The notes under the pieces: model-generated
Database searches by the model: none
What the model saw: only the letters and a program-made list of their open reading frames with translations
What the model was told of the DNA's origin: nothing
Translations under genes and position numbers: made by a program
In this document: piece after piece, positions 43,299-53,046 of the stretch
How the letters are laid out: every line of letters begins with the position of its first letter
Numbering within the stretch: the stretch's first letter is position 1
Source of the DNA: Planctomycetota bacterium
GTDB lineage: Bacteria; Planctomycetota; B15-G4; SIAN01
NCBI GenBank assembly: GCA_016795285.1
Contig: JAEUIC010000026.1
Location: 62,001 to 126,000 of the forward strand
Direction: 5' to 3'
DNA: 64,000 nt

Positions 43299-45466
43299 GT
43301 CGGCGCTCCGGCACGGAAGGCGTCGGCGCGACGCGGACCGAAGGAGACCTGGAAGACGGTGCGGCCGGGCCGGCTCGACTCGAGTTCGACGCGGCCGCCG
43401 TGCAGTTCGGCGATCCGTCGCGCCGTCGCCAGGCCGAGCCCGGTGCCGGCGCCGCGGCGCTTGGTGGTGAAGAACGGCTGGAACAGGCGCGGACGCACCG
43501 GATCGGGGATGCCAGGGCCGTCGTCGATCACCGCGACCCGCGCCTGCCCGTCGACGACCGCCACCTCGAGCGCGACGCGGCCCGAGCCGCCGGCGCCGCC
43601 GATCGCCTGCACGGCGTTCAGCGCGAGGTTCACGAAGAGCTGCCGCAGCTGCACCTCGTCGCCGACCAGCGTCGGCTGCTCCGGAGCCAGGCGATGGACC
43701 ACCTCGACGCGGCTGCGCTTGGCGAGCGGCTCGACGAAGCGCGCCGCCCCTTCGACCGCATCGTTGAGCGCGACCTCGGCCACCTCCGCTTGCGCGCCGG
43801 TCGTGTAGTCGAGCAGCTCGCGGATCGCCTGCCGGCACGAAGTCGTCGAGCGGCCGATCGCGTCGATCGCCTCGCGATGGGGCGAGTCGGCCGGCAGCGC
43901 GTCGCGCAGCAGCTGCTGGAACATGCTGATCGCCGCCAGCGGATTGTTGAGCTCGTGCGCCATCACCGCCGCCACCTCGCCGAGCGCGGCGAGCCGTTCC
44001 TGGTGGATCATCTGCAGGTCGCGCTCGATGCGGTCGGAGACGTCGCGGGCGACCAGCAGCCGGCCCGGGGGACCGCCCGGCAGCGCGGTGACCGGGACCG
44101 CCTGCATCTCGAAGGTCGCGCCCGCGACATCGACGAGGCAGGCGCGCGCCGTGGCGCCAGGATCGAGCAGGCAGGTGGCGCAGTCGCCGTCGCGCGCGCC
44201 TTCTGCGTAGCAGCGATGGCGCCCGGCCAGCTCGCTCGCGCGCGAGAGCAGCGGTGCGACGAGCGGCGCGGCCGCGGCATTGCGCAGGATGACCTCGCCA
44301 TCGGGCCCGACCAGCACGACCGCGTCGCGCATCGAAGCGAGCACGGCGTTCAAGCGATCGCGCTCGGCGACGAGTTCGCGCTTGCTGTCGCGCAGCGCGG
44401 CGTTGGCGTGCTCGATGCGGGAGGTGCGGTCCGCCAGCGCGTCGGCCATCGCATTGAAGGCGGAGGCGAGCCCCCCCACCTCGTCCGACGACGCGACCGC
44501 GACGCGCGCCGTCAGGTCGCCGGCCGCCAGCCGCTGCGCGGCGAGCTGCAACGCCTGCAGCGGCGCGACGAGGAACCGCATCGGGAAGAAGAGGAGCCCG
44601 CCCGACAGCGCGGCAAGGAGCACTCCTGCGGCGAGGAAGCGGCTCTGCAGGCCGGAGACGGGCGCCAGCGCCTGCTCGGCATCGACCTCCGTGTGGAGCT
44701 GCCAGCCATTGATCGGCAGCACCAGCGAACGCGCGAAGGTGGAGCGCCCCGCGTGGTCGGGCGGCGACTCGGAGGCGCCGACGTCGCTGCGCGCGCCAGC
44801 ACGATCGGTCAGGTGCAGCGCGCCGCGCACCGCGCTCGTCGCCACCCGCATGCGCCGCGCATCGACCACGCGAGCGGCGGCGATCCAGGCGTCGATCGGC
44901 ACGAACGCGAGCAGGCGCCCGAGCCGCCGCTGCCCCGCGAGATCCTCCACCGGCACCGCGATGACCACCTGCGGGGCGTCGAGGGCGGCGGAACCCTGCA
45001 GCCGATCGCTGTGCCACGGGGCGTCGAGCGCATCGCTCGCCGAGAGTCCAGGGACGAGCAGGCGATCGGCCGCGGCGCGGACGGCGACGAGCCCGTGCCC
45101 ATCGGGGCCCTGCACCGCAAGCTCGTGGAACGCGGCCACGAGCGGCAGCTTGTTGCGCGCCAGATGGTCGCGCAGCTCGGCGGCCGCCGATCGGTCCGCG
45201 GCGAGCACGCGATCGAGCCGGTCGCGCACGTAGCCGTCGGACGCGAAGTCCTGGACGCGGCGGGTCAGCAGGGTCAGTTCCGCATCGAGCGCGTCGGCGC
45301 TCGCCCGGCACTCGGCGTCGAGCCGCTGCAGGATCTCCGCCTCGAGCGCGTCGCGCGCCGAGGTCGAGACGATGGTGCCGCCCACGCCGAAGGCGAGCAG
45401 GCAGACGCCCGCGACCAGCAGCGGAAGCTTGAGGCGGACCGACAGGGAGTGGAGCGGGTCACGCAT
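43295..45466 (-). CDS. Sensor histidine kinase with cysteine-rich PAS domain
   Basis: The 723-residue protein starts at ATG 45466. TM1 is about residues 12-33, a periplasmic sensor of about 240 residues follows, then TM2 (SRFLAAGVLLAALSGGLLFF), HAMP, and a PAS domain (AVLASMRDAVVLVGPDGEVI). Four cysteines occur in CYAEGARDGDCATC and ARACLVDV. This Cys-x-Cys-x-x-Cys pattern recurs in PAS domains of kinases and could bind metal or sense redox; that is inference. HisKA follows (VAAVMAHELNNPLAAISMFQ) and HATPase_c (GAGTGLGLATARRIAELHGG). It overlaps the NtrC-type regulator by 4 bases and the methyltransferase by 8 bases, forming a three-gene unit. Confidence 0.9.
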   Translation of the reverse strand: MRDPLHSLSVRLKLPLLVAGVCLLAFGVGGTIVSTSARDALEAEILQRLDAECRASADALDAELTLLTRRVQDFASDGYVRDRLDRVLAADRSAAAELRDHLARNKLPLVAAFHELAVQGPDGHGLVAVRAAADRLLVPGLSASDALDAPWHSDRLQGSAALDAPQVVIAVPVEDLAGQRRLGRLLAFVPIDAWIAAARVVDARRMRVATSAVRGALHLTDRAGARSDVGASESPPDHAGRSTFARSLVLPINGWQLHTEVDAEQALAPVSGLQSRFLAAGVLLAALSGGLLFFPMRFLVAPLQALQLAAQRLAAGDLTARVAVASSDEVGGLASAFNAMADALADRTSRIEHANAALRDSKRELVAERDRLNAVLASMRDAVVLVGPDGEVILRNAAAAPLVAPLLSRASELAGRHRCYAEGARDGDCATCLLDPGATARACLVDVAGATFEMQAVPVTALPGGPPGRLLVARDVSDRIERDLQMIHQERLAALGEVAAVMAHELNNPLAAISMFQQLLRDALPADSPHREAIDAIGRSTTSCRQAIRELLDYTTGAQAEVAEVALNDAVEGAARFVEPLAKRSRVEVVHRLAPEQPTLVGDEVQLRQLFVNLALNAVQAIGGAGGSGRVALEVAVVDGQARVAVIDDGPGIPDPVRPRLFQPFFTTKRRGAGTGLGLATARRIAELHGGRVELESSRPGRTVFQVSFGPRRADAFRAGAPT

Positions 45467-46157
45467 CGCGCACGCCGCTGCGCCGGGCCCACCCCTGCCA
45501 GAGGACCGGTGCGCCCGCGATCCGCAGGCCGCTCGTCGCATCGACGCCGATCGCGCTCCACGGCGGATCCCCCTGCGATTCGAAGCCGGCGGACGCCAGC
45601 GCGTCGCGAAGCCCCTCGGCGCTGGCGAAGCAGGCGAGCTGGCCGTTGAACGGACGCGCGACCACGCCGTCGCGCACGCACGCCTCGCGATCGGCTCCCG
45701 CGAGCGTCGCATCGGCGAAGGTGACCACGAAGAGCGCGGCTCCGCGGCGCGCGACGCGTGCCGACTCGCCGAGCGCCGCGCGGAACTCCGCGAGCGACTC
45801 CGCGAGATTGAAGACGCCATGGGCGACGAGGAGATCGAAGCGGCTGGCGGGGAACGGCAGCGATGCCATCGCGCCGAGCAGGAAGCGCAGCGACCCGCGA
45901 GCGGCGTCGCCCTGGAGTGCACGCCGCCGAGCGGCGTCGAGCATCGGGCGCGATCGATCGACGCCCGTCACGTCGTAGCCGAGCTGCGCCAGCGGAACCG
46001 CGTTGCGCCCAGCGCCGCAACCGAGGTCGAGGCAGCGGCTTCCCGCGCCCGATCGCAGGAGCGACCGCGCCCTGTCGAGCAGCTCGCGGTTCGGAGCGGC
46101 CTGCGCGAAGGCCGCGACCGTCGCCGCCTGCTCCCAGCGCCGGGGCGCTTCCTCCAC
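45459..46157 (-). CDS. Class I SAM-dependent methyltransferase
   Basis: I chose the GTG at 46157 because GGGAGG lies 6 bases upstream; the longer frame to 46361 starts with low-complexity residues. The 232-residue product has SAM motif I (SRCLDLGCGAGRNAVPLAQL), motif II (VTGVDRSRPMLDAARRRA) and motif III-IV (FDLLVAHGVFNLAESLAEFR). It belongs to the small-molecule Methyltransf_11/25 group; the substrate is not recognisable. Its 3' end overlaps the histidine kinase by 8 bases, so it is translated with the two-component pair. Such pairing is unusual and suggests a joint function, for example modification of a signal or metabolite, but this is speculation. Confidence 0.82.
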   Translation of the reverse strand: MEEAPRRWEQAATVAAFAQAAPNRELLDRARSLLRSGAGSRCLDLGCGAGRNAVPLAQLGYDVTGVDRSRPMLDAARRRALQGDAARGSLRFLLGAMASLPFPASRFDLLVAHGVFNLAESLAEFRAALGESARVARRGAALFVVTFADATLAGADREACVRDGVVARPFNGQLACFASAEGLRDALASAGFESQGDPPWSAIGVDATSGLRIAGAPVLWQGWARRSGVRDA

Positions 46158-46405
46158 GATCACCCTCCCGACGACGCCAGCGCCCGTTCGCGCTCCGTCG
46201 CCGAGCGTTTCGCATCCTGCGTGCCGCGAGCGGTTCGTGGAGCGCGGCGCTGCGTTCGACGCCGCAGCGGTTCGACTGGACGGGGTACTCGCCCGGGAAG
46301 TGCCGCCGCCGAGCAGGTTCGGTTCCCCGCTCGCGTGCCCGCGGCGACGCCGTTTCCCCATCGGTACGAACGGCGAACGCGCGCTCCGCTCGCCGCCTCA
46401 CTGCC

Positions 46406-48121
46406 TCACTGCCCGAGCAAGAGCTCGAGCCCTTCGGTGAACGAGACGCCCTTGCTGGCGCCGTTGTCGAGTTGGAGCACCTGCGCGAAGAAGCTCGTGC
46501 CGACCAACGCGTCGTCGAGCGGCAGGTCGCCGTCGAGCGTGGTGCCGAACGGCTCGACGAGGAAGACGATCGTCGCCAGCGGATCGACGAGCTGCGTGCC
46601 ATCGAGCCGCGTCGGCACCGAGATCTGCTGCAGGCCGAGGTAGAGGAAACCGACCGTGTAGAAGCCGACCGAGTTGCCGACGAACGCCTCGACCGTGGTG
46701 CCGAGCACCGGGTTCGCAAGCGCGGTGAAGCTCGGCACGCCGAGCGTCCCCGGCCAGCCGGCGCCGTAGTTCTGCCAGGAGGCCTGCGGGTCGGGGAGGG
46801 TGCGATCGCGGATCAGCAGGTCGTAGATCCCGTTGGCGTCGCCGCCGATCAGGTCGAAGGCGCTCTCGAGCATCGCGACGAAAAGCCCGTCGTCGGAGAT
46901 CGCATAGCAGTTGCTGCTCGAATCCCCTTCCTTCCCGGACGGGTGGACGCTGACCTTGCGGATCGTTCCGGCAACGAGGTCGCGCACGAAGACGTCCTGG
47001 CCGTTCCGATTGGTCTCGATGCCTGCGAGGTTGTCGGCGCTGCTGGAGAAGACGACGAACGCGCCGTTGGGCGAGAGCTGCCCTTGGCTCGAGGAGCCGT
47101 TGCCCTGCACCCCTGCCTCCGAGACCGAGAGGCGGGTCGTCGTGCCGGCGGTCCGGTCGCGCAGGAACACGTCGGGTGCGTTGTTGGTGTCGCCGCTGAC
47201 CAGATTCGTGGCATGCGACCAGAAGACGACGCGCTGGCCGTCATCCGACATGGAGAAGCTGAGAGCGTCCGAGTCGCTCTCGACGCCGCCGTTGCCATTG
47301 GAGACGCGGCCCGTGGTCCCTGCGACGAGATCCCGAACGAAGACGTCCTGTCTCCCGTTCGTGTCGCTCGCGATCAGGTTCGACGCATAGCTCGAGAACA
47401 TGACGACCGTGCCATCGCGCGAGATGGCGCACTCGTTCGAGTAGCCGTTCGACTGCTTCCCGGTCGTCGAGACGCTGACCCGCGTCGTCGTCCCCGCGGC
47501 CAGATCGCGGACGAAGATGTCGGATACTCCGTTGGAGTCGCCGGTCACGAGGTTCGAGGCGTCGCTGCGGAAGACCACCGTGCCGCCATCGGCCGTGACG
47601 CCAGCGCCCGAGCTGTAGGCGTTGGCCTCGACGCCCGTGTTGCCGAGGCTCGCCCGAACGATCGTCGCATTCCCCTCGTCGAACACGCCGTTCCCGTCGG
47701 GATCGCGATCGTGCAGGAAGATGTCGCCCTGCTGGTTCGTGTCGAACTTGACCAAGTCGTAGGCGCCGCTGGTGAAGACGATGAAGCGGCCGTCGGGACT
47801 CATCGAGTCCAGGAAGCTGAAATTGTTCCCCGACAGGCCGGTCAGCGCCACGCTGACGAGGGTGGTGGTGCCGAGCTGGCGATCGCGCACGAAGACATCG
47901 ATCGTGTTGTTGATGTCGTAGGGGGCGAGGTTCGACGCGTAGCTGTCGAACGCCACGTGGCGGCCGTCGGCCGACAACACCACCTTGCCGCCCCCCATGT
48001 TTCCGTTCGCTTCTGCGCCCGAGGTCGAGACGGTCACCCGCTCGAAGCGCGCCTGGGCGAAGCAGGGTGCAGCGGCGAACGCCAGCAGGAGCGGGGACGA
48101 CAGCGACGCGATCGACTTCAT
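46406..48121 (-). CDS. Secreted PD40/TolB-like beta-propeller protein
   Basis: ATG 48121 has AAGGGG 6 bases upstream; 571 residues. A signal peptide (KSIASLSSPLLLAFAAAPCF) precedes about seven repeats with the pattern SxDGxxVxFxSxAxNLVxxD followed by DVFVRDLxxGTTxRVSxS, seen in VFRSDASNLVTGDSNGVSD and MFSSYASNLIASDTNGRQD. These are WD40-like PD40 blades. The last ~110 residues form a separate beta-sandwich-like module (YGAGWPGTLGVPSFTALANP to VSFTEGLELLLG) that matches in pattern the end of the propeller at 11571-13121. The protein is probably extracellular or cell-surface; ligand or enzyme function is not known. Confidence 0.82.
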   Translation of the reverse strand: MKSIASLSSPLLLAFAAAPCFAQARFERVTVSTSGAEANGNMGGGKVVLSADGRHVAFDSYASNLAPYDINNTIDVFVRDRQLGTTTLVSVALTGLSGNNFSFLDSMSPDGRFIVFTSGAYDLVKFDTNQQGDIFLHDRDPDGNGVFDEGNATIVRASLGNTGVEANAYSSGAGVTADGGTVVFRSDASNLVTGDSNGVSDIFVRDLAAGTTTRVSVSTTGKQSNGYSNECAISRDGTVVMFSSYASNLIASDTNGRQDVFVRDLVAGTTGRVSNGNGGVESDSDALSFSMSDDGQRVVFWSHATNLVSGDTNNAPDVFLRDRTAGTTTRLSVSEAGVQGNGSSSQGQLSPNGAFVVFSSSADNLAGIETNRNGQDVFVRDLVAGTIRKVSVHPSGKEGDSSSNCYAISDDGLFVAMLESAFDLIGGDANGIYDLLIRDRTLPDPQASWQNYGAGWPGTLGVPSFTALANPVLGTTVEAFVGNSVGFYTVGFLYLGLQQISVPTRLDGTQLVDPLATIVFLVEPFGTTLDGDLPLDDALVGTSFFAQVLQLDNGASKGVSFTEGLELLLGQ

Positions 48122-48262
48122 GGGGAGCCCCTTCGACGAGTGACGGCACCGTCGCACCGCGGCAGGCGGGCCAGACGGACGCGCGGGCCGCGACGCTATG
48201 CCGCGACCGCGATATTGAGAAGGGGTCCAGCAACCCGGCGCGGCGATGGCAAGATGCCGCCC

Positions 48263-49660
48263 ATGAAACTCCCTCGCACCGCCCTCCTGCTCGCTTGCGC
48301 CGCGCTCCTCCTCCGTTGCGCCGCCGATCCGACCGCGACGTCGCCGCGCCCGCCGACCGCGCCTCCGGCCGCTCCGCTCGCGGCGGCCCCCGCCGCACCC
48401 GACACTGCCGCGCTGCTCGCGCGCCTCGACGCCGCGCTGCCGGCCGATCGCCTGATCGAGTGGCGCCGCCACCTCCATCAGCACCCCGAGCTCTCGAACC
48501 AGGAGAAGGAGACGGCGCGCTTCGTCGCCGAGCGGTTGCGCGAGATGGGACTCGCGCCGAAGACCGGCATCGCGCGCCACGGCGTCACCGCGCTGATCGC
48601 CGGCGGACATCCCGGCCCCACCGTCGCGCTGCGCGCCGACATGGATGCGCTGCCGGTCACCGAGGAGGTCGACCTGCCGTTCAAGAGCGTGGCGACTGGC
48701 ACCTACGAAGGGCGCTCGGTCGGCGTGATGCACGCCTGCGGCCACGACACCCACACCGCGATGCTGCTCGCCGCGGCGCAGGCGCTGATGGCGGTGCGCG
48801 CGGAACTCCACGGCAACGTGCTGCTGATCTTCCAGCCGGCCGAGGAGGGCGTCCCGGCGGCCGAGCAGCCGGCCGGCGCCGAGGCGATGGTGCAGGCGGG
48901 CGTGCTGCGCGATCCCGAGGTGAGCGCGATCTTCGGCCTGCACGTGATGGCCGGCCTCGCGAGCGGCCAGATCGGCTGGCGCCGCGGCCCGCTGATGGCC
49001 GCCGCCGACCGCTTCGAGATCGTCGTCGAAGGCCGCCAGACGCACGGCTCGAAGCCGTGGAACGGCATCGACCCGGTCGTGGTCGGCAGCCAGATCGTCT
49101 CCGCGCTGCAGACGATCGTCGCGCGCCAGGTCGACCTCGTGCGCGAACCGGCGGTGGTCACGGTCGGCCAGTTCGAGGCGGGCGTGCGCAACAACATCAT
49201 CCCGGAGCGTGCGCGGCTGGTCGGGACGATCCGCACCTTCGCCGACGACATGCGCGACGACATCCACGCCCGGCTGAAGCGGACCGCGGAGCAGATCGCC
49301 GCCGCTTCGGGCGCGCGCGCCGTGGTGACGATCGAGCGCGGCTATCCGGTCACCCGCAACGACGACGCGCTGGTCGACGCGATGGTGCCGACGCTGGTGC
49401 GCCTCGCCGGCGACGCGGCGATCGAGACGCGCAAGGTGACGGGCGCCGAGGATTTCTCCTACTACGCGCACGAGGTGCCGGCGATGTTCTGCTTCCTCGG
49501 CATCACGCCGGCGGAGAAGCTCGCCACCGCCGACTCGAACCACTCGCCGCGCTTCGTCGTCGACGAGTCGGCGCTGCCGCTCGGCGCGCGCGCGCTGGCG
49601 CACCTCGCCGTCGACTGGCTCGCCGGCGAGCAGGCGCGCGTCACTCCGCCCGCGCGCTGA
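48263..49660 (+). CDS. Exported M20D-family amidohydrolase/peptidase (lipoprotein)
   Basis: The 465-residue protein starts at ATG 48263; an ATG 9 bases upstream would also be in frame. The signal LLLACAALLLRC has a Cys after a hydrophobic stretch, so a lipoprotein anchor is likely, with a proline/alanine-rich linker afterwards. The M20D core is intact: RRHLHQHPELSNQEKETARF, VALRADMDALPV, the metal-binding MHACGHDTHTAM, the catalytic FQPAEEG and the late GAEDFSYY. Family members cleave amide bonds of N-acyl or amino-acid conjugates. A secreted location is unusual compared with the common cytosolic IAA-amino-acid-hydrolase type. Its last 20 bases overlap the end of the convergent gene. Confidence 0.9.
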   Translation: MKLPRTALLLACAALLLRCAADPTATSPRPPTAPPAAPLAAAPAAPDTAALLARLDAALPADRLIEWRRHLHQHPELSNQEKETARFVAERLREMGLAPKTGIARHGVTALIAGGHPGPTVALRADMDALPVTEEVDLPFKSVATGTYEGRSVGVMHACGHDTHTAMLLAAAQALMAVRAELHGNVLLIFQPAEEGVPAAEQPAGAEAMVQAGVLRDPEVSAIFGLHVMAGLASGQIGWRRGPLMAAADRFEIVVEGRQTHGSKPWNGIDPVVVGSQIVSALQTIVARQVDLVREPAVVTVGQFEAGVRNNIIPERARLVGTIRTFADDMRDDIHARLKRTAEQIAAASGARAVVTIERGYPVTRNDDALVDAMVPTLVRLAGDAAIETRKVTGAEDFSYYAHEVPAMFCFLGITPAEKLATADSNHSPRFVVDESALPLGARALAHLAVDWLAGEQARVTPPAR

Positions 49661-52600
49661 GCGTCGTCGCGCGATCGAGCGGCAGGAGCAGCGCGCCGCC
49701 GTCGATCGGCAGCGCGTCGCCCGCCGCGTCGATCGCCCGCAGGAGCGGCCGCCCGTCGCGATCGCGAAGCCACAGGCGCAGCGCTGCCGGTCGCGGGAAG
49801 CGGCGATCGAGCGGCGGCGGCGTCACGCGCGCGCGCAGCTCGCCCGCCGAGTCCAGGCGCGACTCGACATCGAGCGCGACCGGCCCGAACGCGGTCGGCA
49901 GCGCGAAGCGCACGCGCGCCCCTTCGCGCCACCAGCGCCGCGGCGCGCAGCGCAGCAGCTCGAGCGTCGCCGGTGGCCCGCTCTCGTCGCCGTCGGGGCC
50001 GAGCTCCTCCACCACCATCCGGCGCAGCAGCAGCAACCCGAGCCCGGCCGCCGCCGAGAGCGGCTCCGAGCCGGTCGCGCGACCGAACGCTGACTGCCCC
50101 CACTGCCCCGAGTAGAGGTCGAGCTGCCAACGCGCCGCCGCGCGCCGCGCCGCTTGCGACTCGGGCGACAGGCGCAGCGGCGCGACGCCGGCCACTTCGC
50201 CGCCCGTGAAGACCTCGCGATCGAGCGCGTGGGCGAAGTAGGCGTCGGCGCGCAGCGCGAACTCGTCGGGGTCGCCCTCGAGCGCCGCTGCCGTGATCGA
50301 GCCGAGGCCGTAGACCGCATCGGTCGCCGCATGGAAGCGCGGCAGCCCGAGCAGCGTGCCGCCGCGCTGCGCGAGGAACTCCTGCACGAAGCGGCGCTCC
50401 GGAGCGTCGAGCGGGAAGACGCCGGTCTCGAGCAAGAGCGGCGCGAAGAGGGCCCAGTAGCTGCCGCGGCCGCTGGTGGCGAGGAAGTCGTAGGCGCGCT
50501 CGCATGGCTCGTAGCCCGCCGTACCCGGGATCCCGAGGTCGACCGCCATCGGCACGAAGGGCGGCGCGCTGCTGCGGTCGGTCAACGCCGCGAACCGTTC
50601 GAGCAGCGTCGCGCGGAAGTCGGCCGCGTCGGCGCGCAGCGTTGCGGCGCGCGCCGGCTCGCCCGCCCGCTCGAGCAGCTCGGCGCAGGCGACGAGCCCC
50701 TGCCAGCACGTAGCGTTCGAGTAGAGGCTGCGCGCGGGCGTGCCGATGTCGCCGCCGTAGGCGTGCTTCGGGAGCAAGCCGCGCCACGCGCGGTCCTCGA
50801 CGCGATTCGCTGCGCCAGCTGCTGAGCCGTTCGCGGTGCCATCACTCGTCGCGGCGTCGTCGCTGGCGTGCCGGCGCGCGACGATCCACTCCGCGATGGC
50901 GGCCGCGCGCGGCGCGAGCGCGGCGACGAACTCCGCATCGGGAGCGAGCCGCGCGACCGCCGCCGCCGCCGCCGGCGCGAGGCCGTTCCGGTACGGGTGG
51001 TGGTAGTTGCCCTCGTCGAGCAGCTCCGGCGCCACCATCGCGCGCGCCGCCTGCTGCGCCTCCGCAACGCAACCGAACTGCGCCAACGCGACCGTCGGCC
51101 ACCCCTCCTCGAGACCGTAGTAGTCCTCGTAGACGCCCGCGCCGTACTTGAGCCGCGCGCCATCGAGCAGCGCGATCAGCGCCTGCGCGGTCAGCGAGCG
51201 GCGCAGCCGATCGAGGCGCGGCTCGGGCGTCGCGAACTCGACGACACCGAAGCGCGCCGCCCACCAGCGGTCGAACCGCTCGCGCGCGGCGTCGAAGCGG
51301 CAGGCGAGCAGCGGCGTCGCGTCGGCGGTCGGCGCGTTCACGCTCGGCAGCACGAGGTCGAGCGGCGCGAAGCGGTCGCCGTCGCGCGGCAGCTCGACCG
51401 CGAAGCACGGCTCGCGTTCGTCGCCGAGCAGCACGCCCGGCGCGCTCGCGACCAACACGATCCGCCGCTCGGCGTCGCGCACGATGCGCGCATCGGCCGG
51501 GTCGAGCACGAGTGCGCGCGGCAGCGGCAGGAGGTTCAGTTCCTCGTACTCGGCGGAACGGTGGCGGCGCGTCGGCAGGAGCACCTCGACGCGCACCGTC
51601 GCCGCAGGAGCTGCGGTGGCGGCCCGCGCCTCTTCGCTCTCCTCGTCGCGTACCGCGATGCGCACGCAGCGCACGTGCGGATCGTCGCCGGGCGCAGGGA
51701 CGAACGCCTCGCTGCGGATCGTCAGCGCGCCGCGCCGCACCGTGGTCACGACGTCGGGCGCACCGCTCGTGGTCCGCGTCACGACGTCGCCCGCCGCGCC
51801 GAGCAGCACCCCGTCGACCGCGAACGCGCAGAGCTCCATCCGCCAGCCGGCGCGCGTGCCGTCGGCGACCGGCGCGCCGTGATTCCACGGCCCCTGTTCG
51901 GTGCCCGCTGTCTCGTGCAGCGTGCCGTTCCACGTGACGAGCGTCTCGGCGACATCGCCGACGCGGCCGAGCAGCGCGTGGTTCGCCGGCAGCGGCAGCA
52001 GCTGCATCGCGACGTCGGCGAAGTCGGGCCGCCGCGGCGCCGCGCGCAGCTCCTCGAGCCAGAGGTCGCGCGGGCTCGCCATGCGCTCCGCGAGCCGCGC
52101 CGCGCCCGCCGCGCCAAGGCGCACCGCGCGCAGCTCTGCGCCCGCCGGCAGCTCGATCGCCAGCCGCTCGAGTGCGAGCGGCCCGCCACGCGCGACCCAT
52201 GCGCGATCGCTCGCGATCTCGCCTGCCACGAGCCGCTCCGCCGGCCAGTCGAGCGGCCGGAACGCTGCGCCATCCCACGCGAAGAGGCGCACCGCCGCGT
52301 CGCCCGCCCACTCGACTTCGCCGAGGAAGCGCGCCGTCGGCCACGCGAGCTCGAGGCGGCCCCCGTCGCGCTTCCTGCGGACCCCCGTCTCGGGCGCGCT
52401 CGCGTCGAGCAACGCCTCGTCGACGAACGCGAGCGGCGGCGCGCCGCTTTGCAACTCCTCCCGCGCCAACGCCGTCGCGGCGTCGATCGGCGCCGTCGCA
52501 TGCGCCGCCACCTCGACGACGACGATGCGCGAGGCGATCCCCTCGTCGAGCGACGGCGCCGCGAAGCGGACGCGCACGCCGCTCGCCACCACGGCGGGGA

Positions 52601-53036
52601 ACTCGAAGCAGCCGCGCAGCGCGCCGACCTGCTGGTAGCGCGCCAGCGCGCCCTGCGCCGCCGCCGAGCCGGACGCGCGCGCTTCGACCGCTCGCCACTC
52701 GCCGTCGACCTCGAGTTCGACGACGCCGCGCTCGAACGCGGGCGCGTAGCGGCGGCCGTACGCGGCGAGGAAGTCGACCGTGAGCGCGCCGATCGGGCGC
52801 GGCGGCGCGACGAGCACCCCCACCACCGGCTCGTTCGGAGGCGGCGTCGCGGCGAACTCGTGCCACGTGTCGAGCGCACCGTCGACGAGCTGCGGCAGCT
52901 CGATGGTCCGCTCGGCGGCGCGTTCGCTCGCGAAGGCGACCGCGCGATCGCTGGCGCCGGCGCCGACCAGCGCCGCGATGCAGCTCGTCGCGAGGGAGAG
53001 CAGCGCGCCGTTCGCCACGACGAGGGGCTGGATCAT
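49641..53036 (-). CDS. Large exported glycosidase-like protein, six-hairpin type
   Basis: The 1131-residue protein begins with a signal sequence (PLVVANGALLSLATSCIAAL). The first ~300 residues look like carbohydrate-binding beta-domains (GALTVDFLAAYGRRYAPAF, VRVRFAAPSLDEGIASRIVV). The middle has a galactose-mutarotase-like supersandwich (TTSGAPDVVTTVRRGALTIR). The C-terminal half looks like an (alpha/alpha)6 toroid: YGAGVYEDYYGLEEGWPTVA, YGGDIGTPARSLYSNATCWQ and GRGSYWALFAPLLLE. This layout is that of six-hairpin glycoside hydrolases (GH63/65/78-like), but no specific family or catalytic acid can be named. It lies 10 bases after the monoheme cytochrome gene and probably shares its transcript. 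Confidence 0.75.
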   Translation of the reverse strand: MIQPLVVANGALLSLATSCIAALVGAGASDRAVAFASERAAERTIELPQLVDGALDTWHEFAATPPPNEPVVGVLVAPPRPIGALTVDFLAAYGRRYAPAFERGVVELEVDGEWRAVEARASGSAAAQGALARYQQVGALRGCFEFPAVVASGVRVRFAAPSLDEGIASRIVVVEVAAHATAPIDAATALAREELQSGAPPLAFVDEALLDASAPETGVRRKRDGGRLELAWPTARFLGEVEWAGDAAVRLFAWDGAAFRPLDWPAERLVAGEIASDRAWVARGGPLALERLAIELPAGAELRAVRLGAAGAARLAERMASPRDLWLEELRAAPRRPDFADVAMQLLPLPANHALLGRVGDVAETLVTWNGTLHETAGTEQGPWNHGAPVADGTRAGWRMELCAFAVDGVLLGAAGDVVTRTTSGAPDVVTTVRRGALTIRSEAFVPAPGDDPHVRCVRIAVRDEESEEARAATAAPAATVRVEVLLPTRRHRSAEYEELNLLPLPRALVLDPADARIVRDAERRIVLVASAPGVLLGDEREPCFAVELPRDGDRFAPLDLVLPSVNAPTADATPLLACRFDAARERFDRWWAARFGVVEFATPEPRLDRLRRSLTAQALIALLDGARLKYGAGVYEDYYGLEEGWPTVALAQFGCVAEAQQAARAMVAPELLDEGNYHHPYRNGLAPAAAAAVARLAPDAEFVAALAPRAAAIAEWIVARRHASDDAATSDGTANGSAAGAANRVEDRAWRGLLPKHAYGGDIGTPARSLYSNATCWQGLVACAELLERAGEPARAATLRADAADFRATLLERFAALTDRSSAPPFVPMAVDLGIPGTAGYEPCERAYDFLATSGRGSYWALFAPLLLETGVFPLDAPERRFVQEFLAQRGGTLLGLPRFHAATDAVYGLGSITAAALEGDPDEFALRADAYFAHALDREVFTGGEVAGVAPLRLSPESQAARRAAARWQLDLYSGQWGQSAFGRATGSEPLSAAAGLGLLLLRRMVVEELGPDGDESGPPATLELLRCAPRRWWREGARVRFALPTAFGPVALDVESRLDSAGELRARVTPPPLDRRFPRPAALRLWLRDRDGRPLLRAIDAAGDALPIDGGALLLPLDRATTLSARAE

Positions 53037-53046
53037 GCGTGGTCGC

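Noticed and set aside
46158..46361. N-terminal extension of the methyltransferase up to 46361
   Set aside because: The added residues are Arg/Ser/Ala-rich and unlike the family; the GTG at 46157 has GGGAGG upstream.
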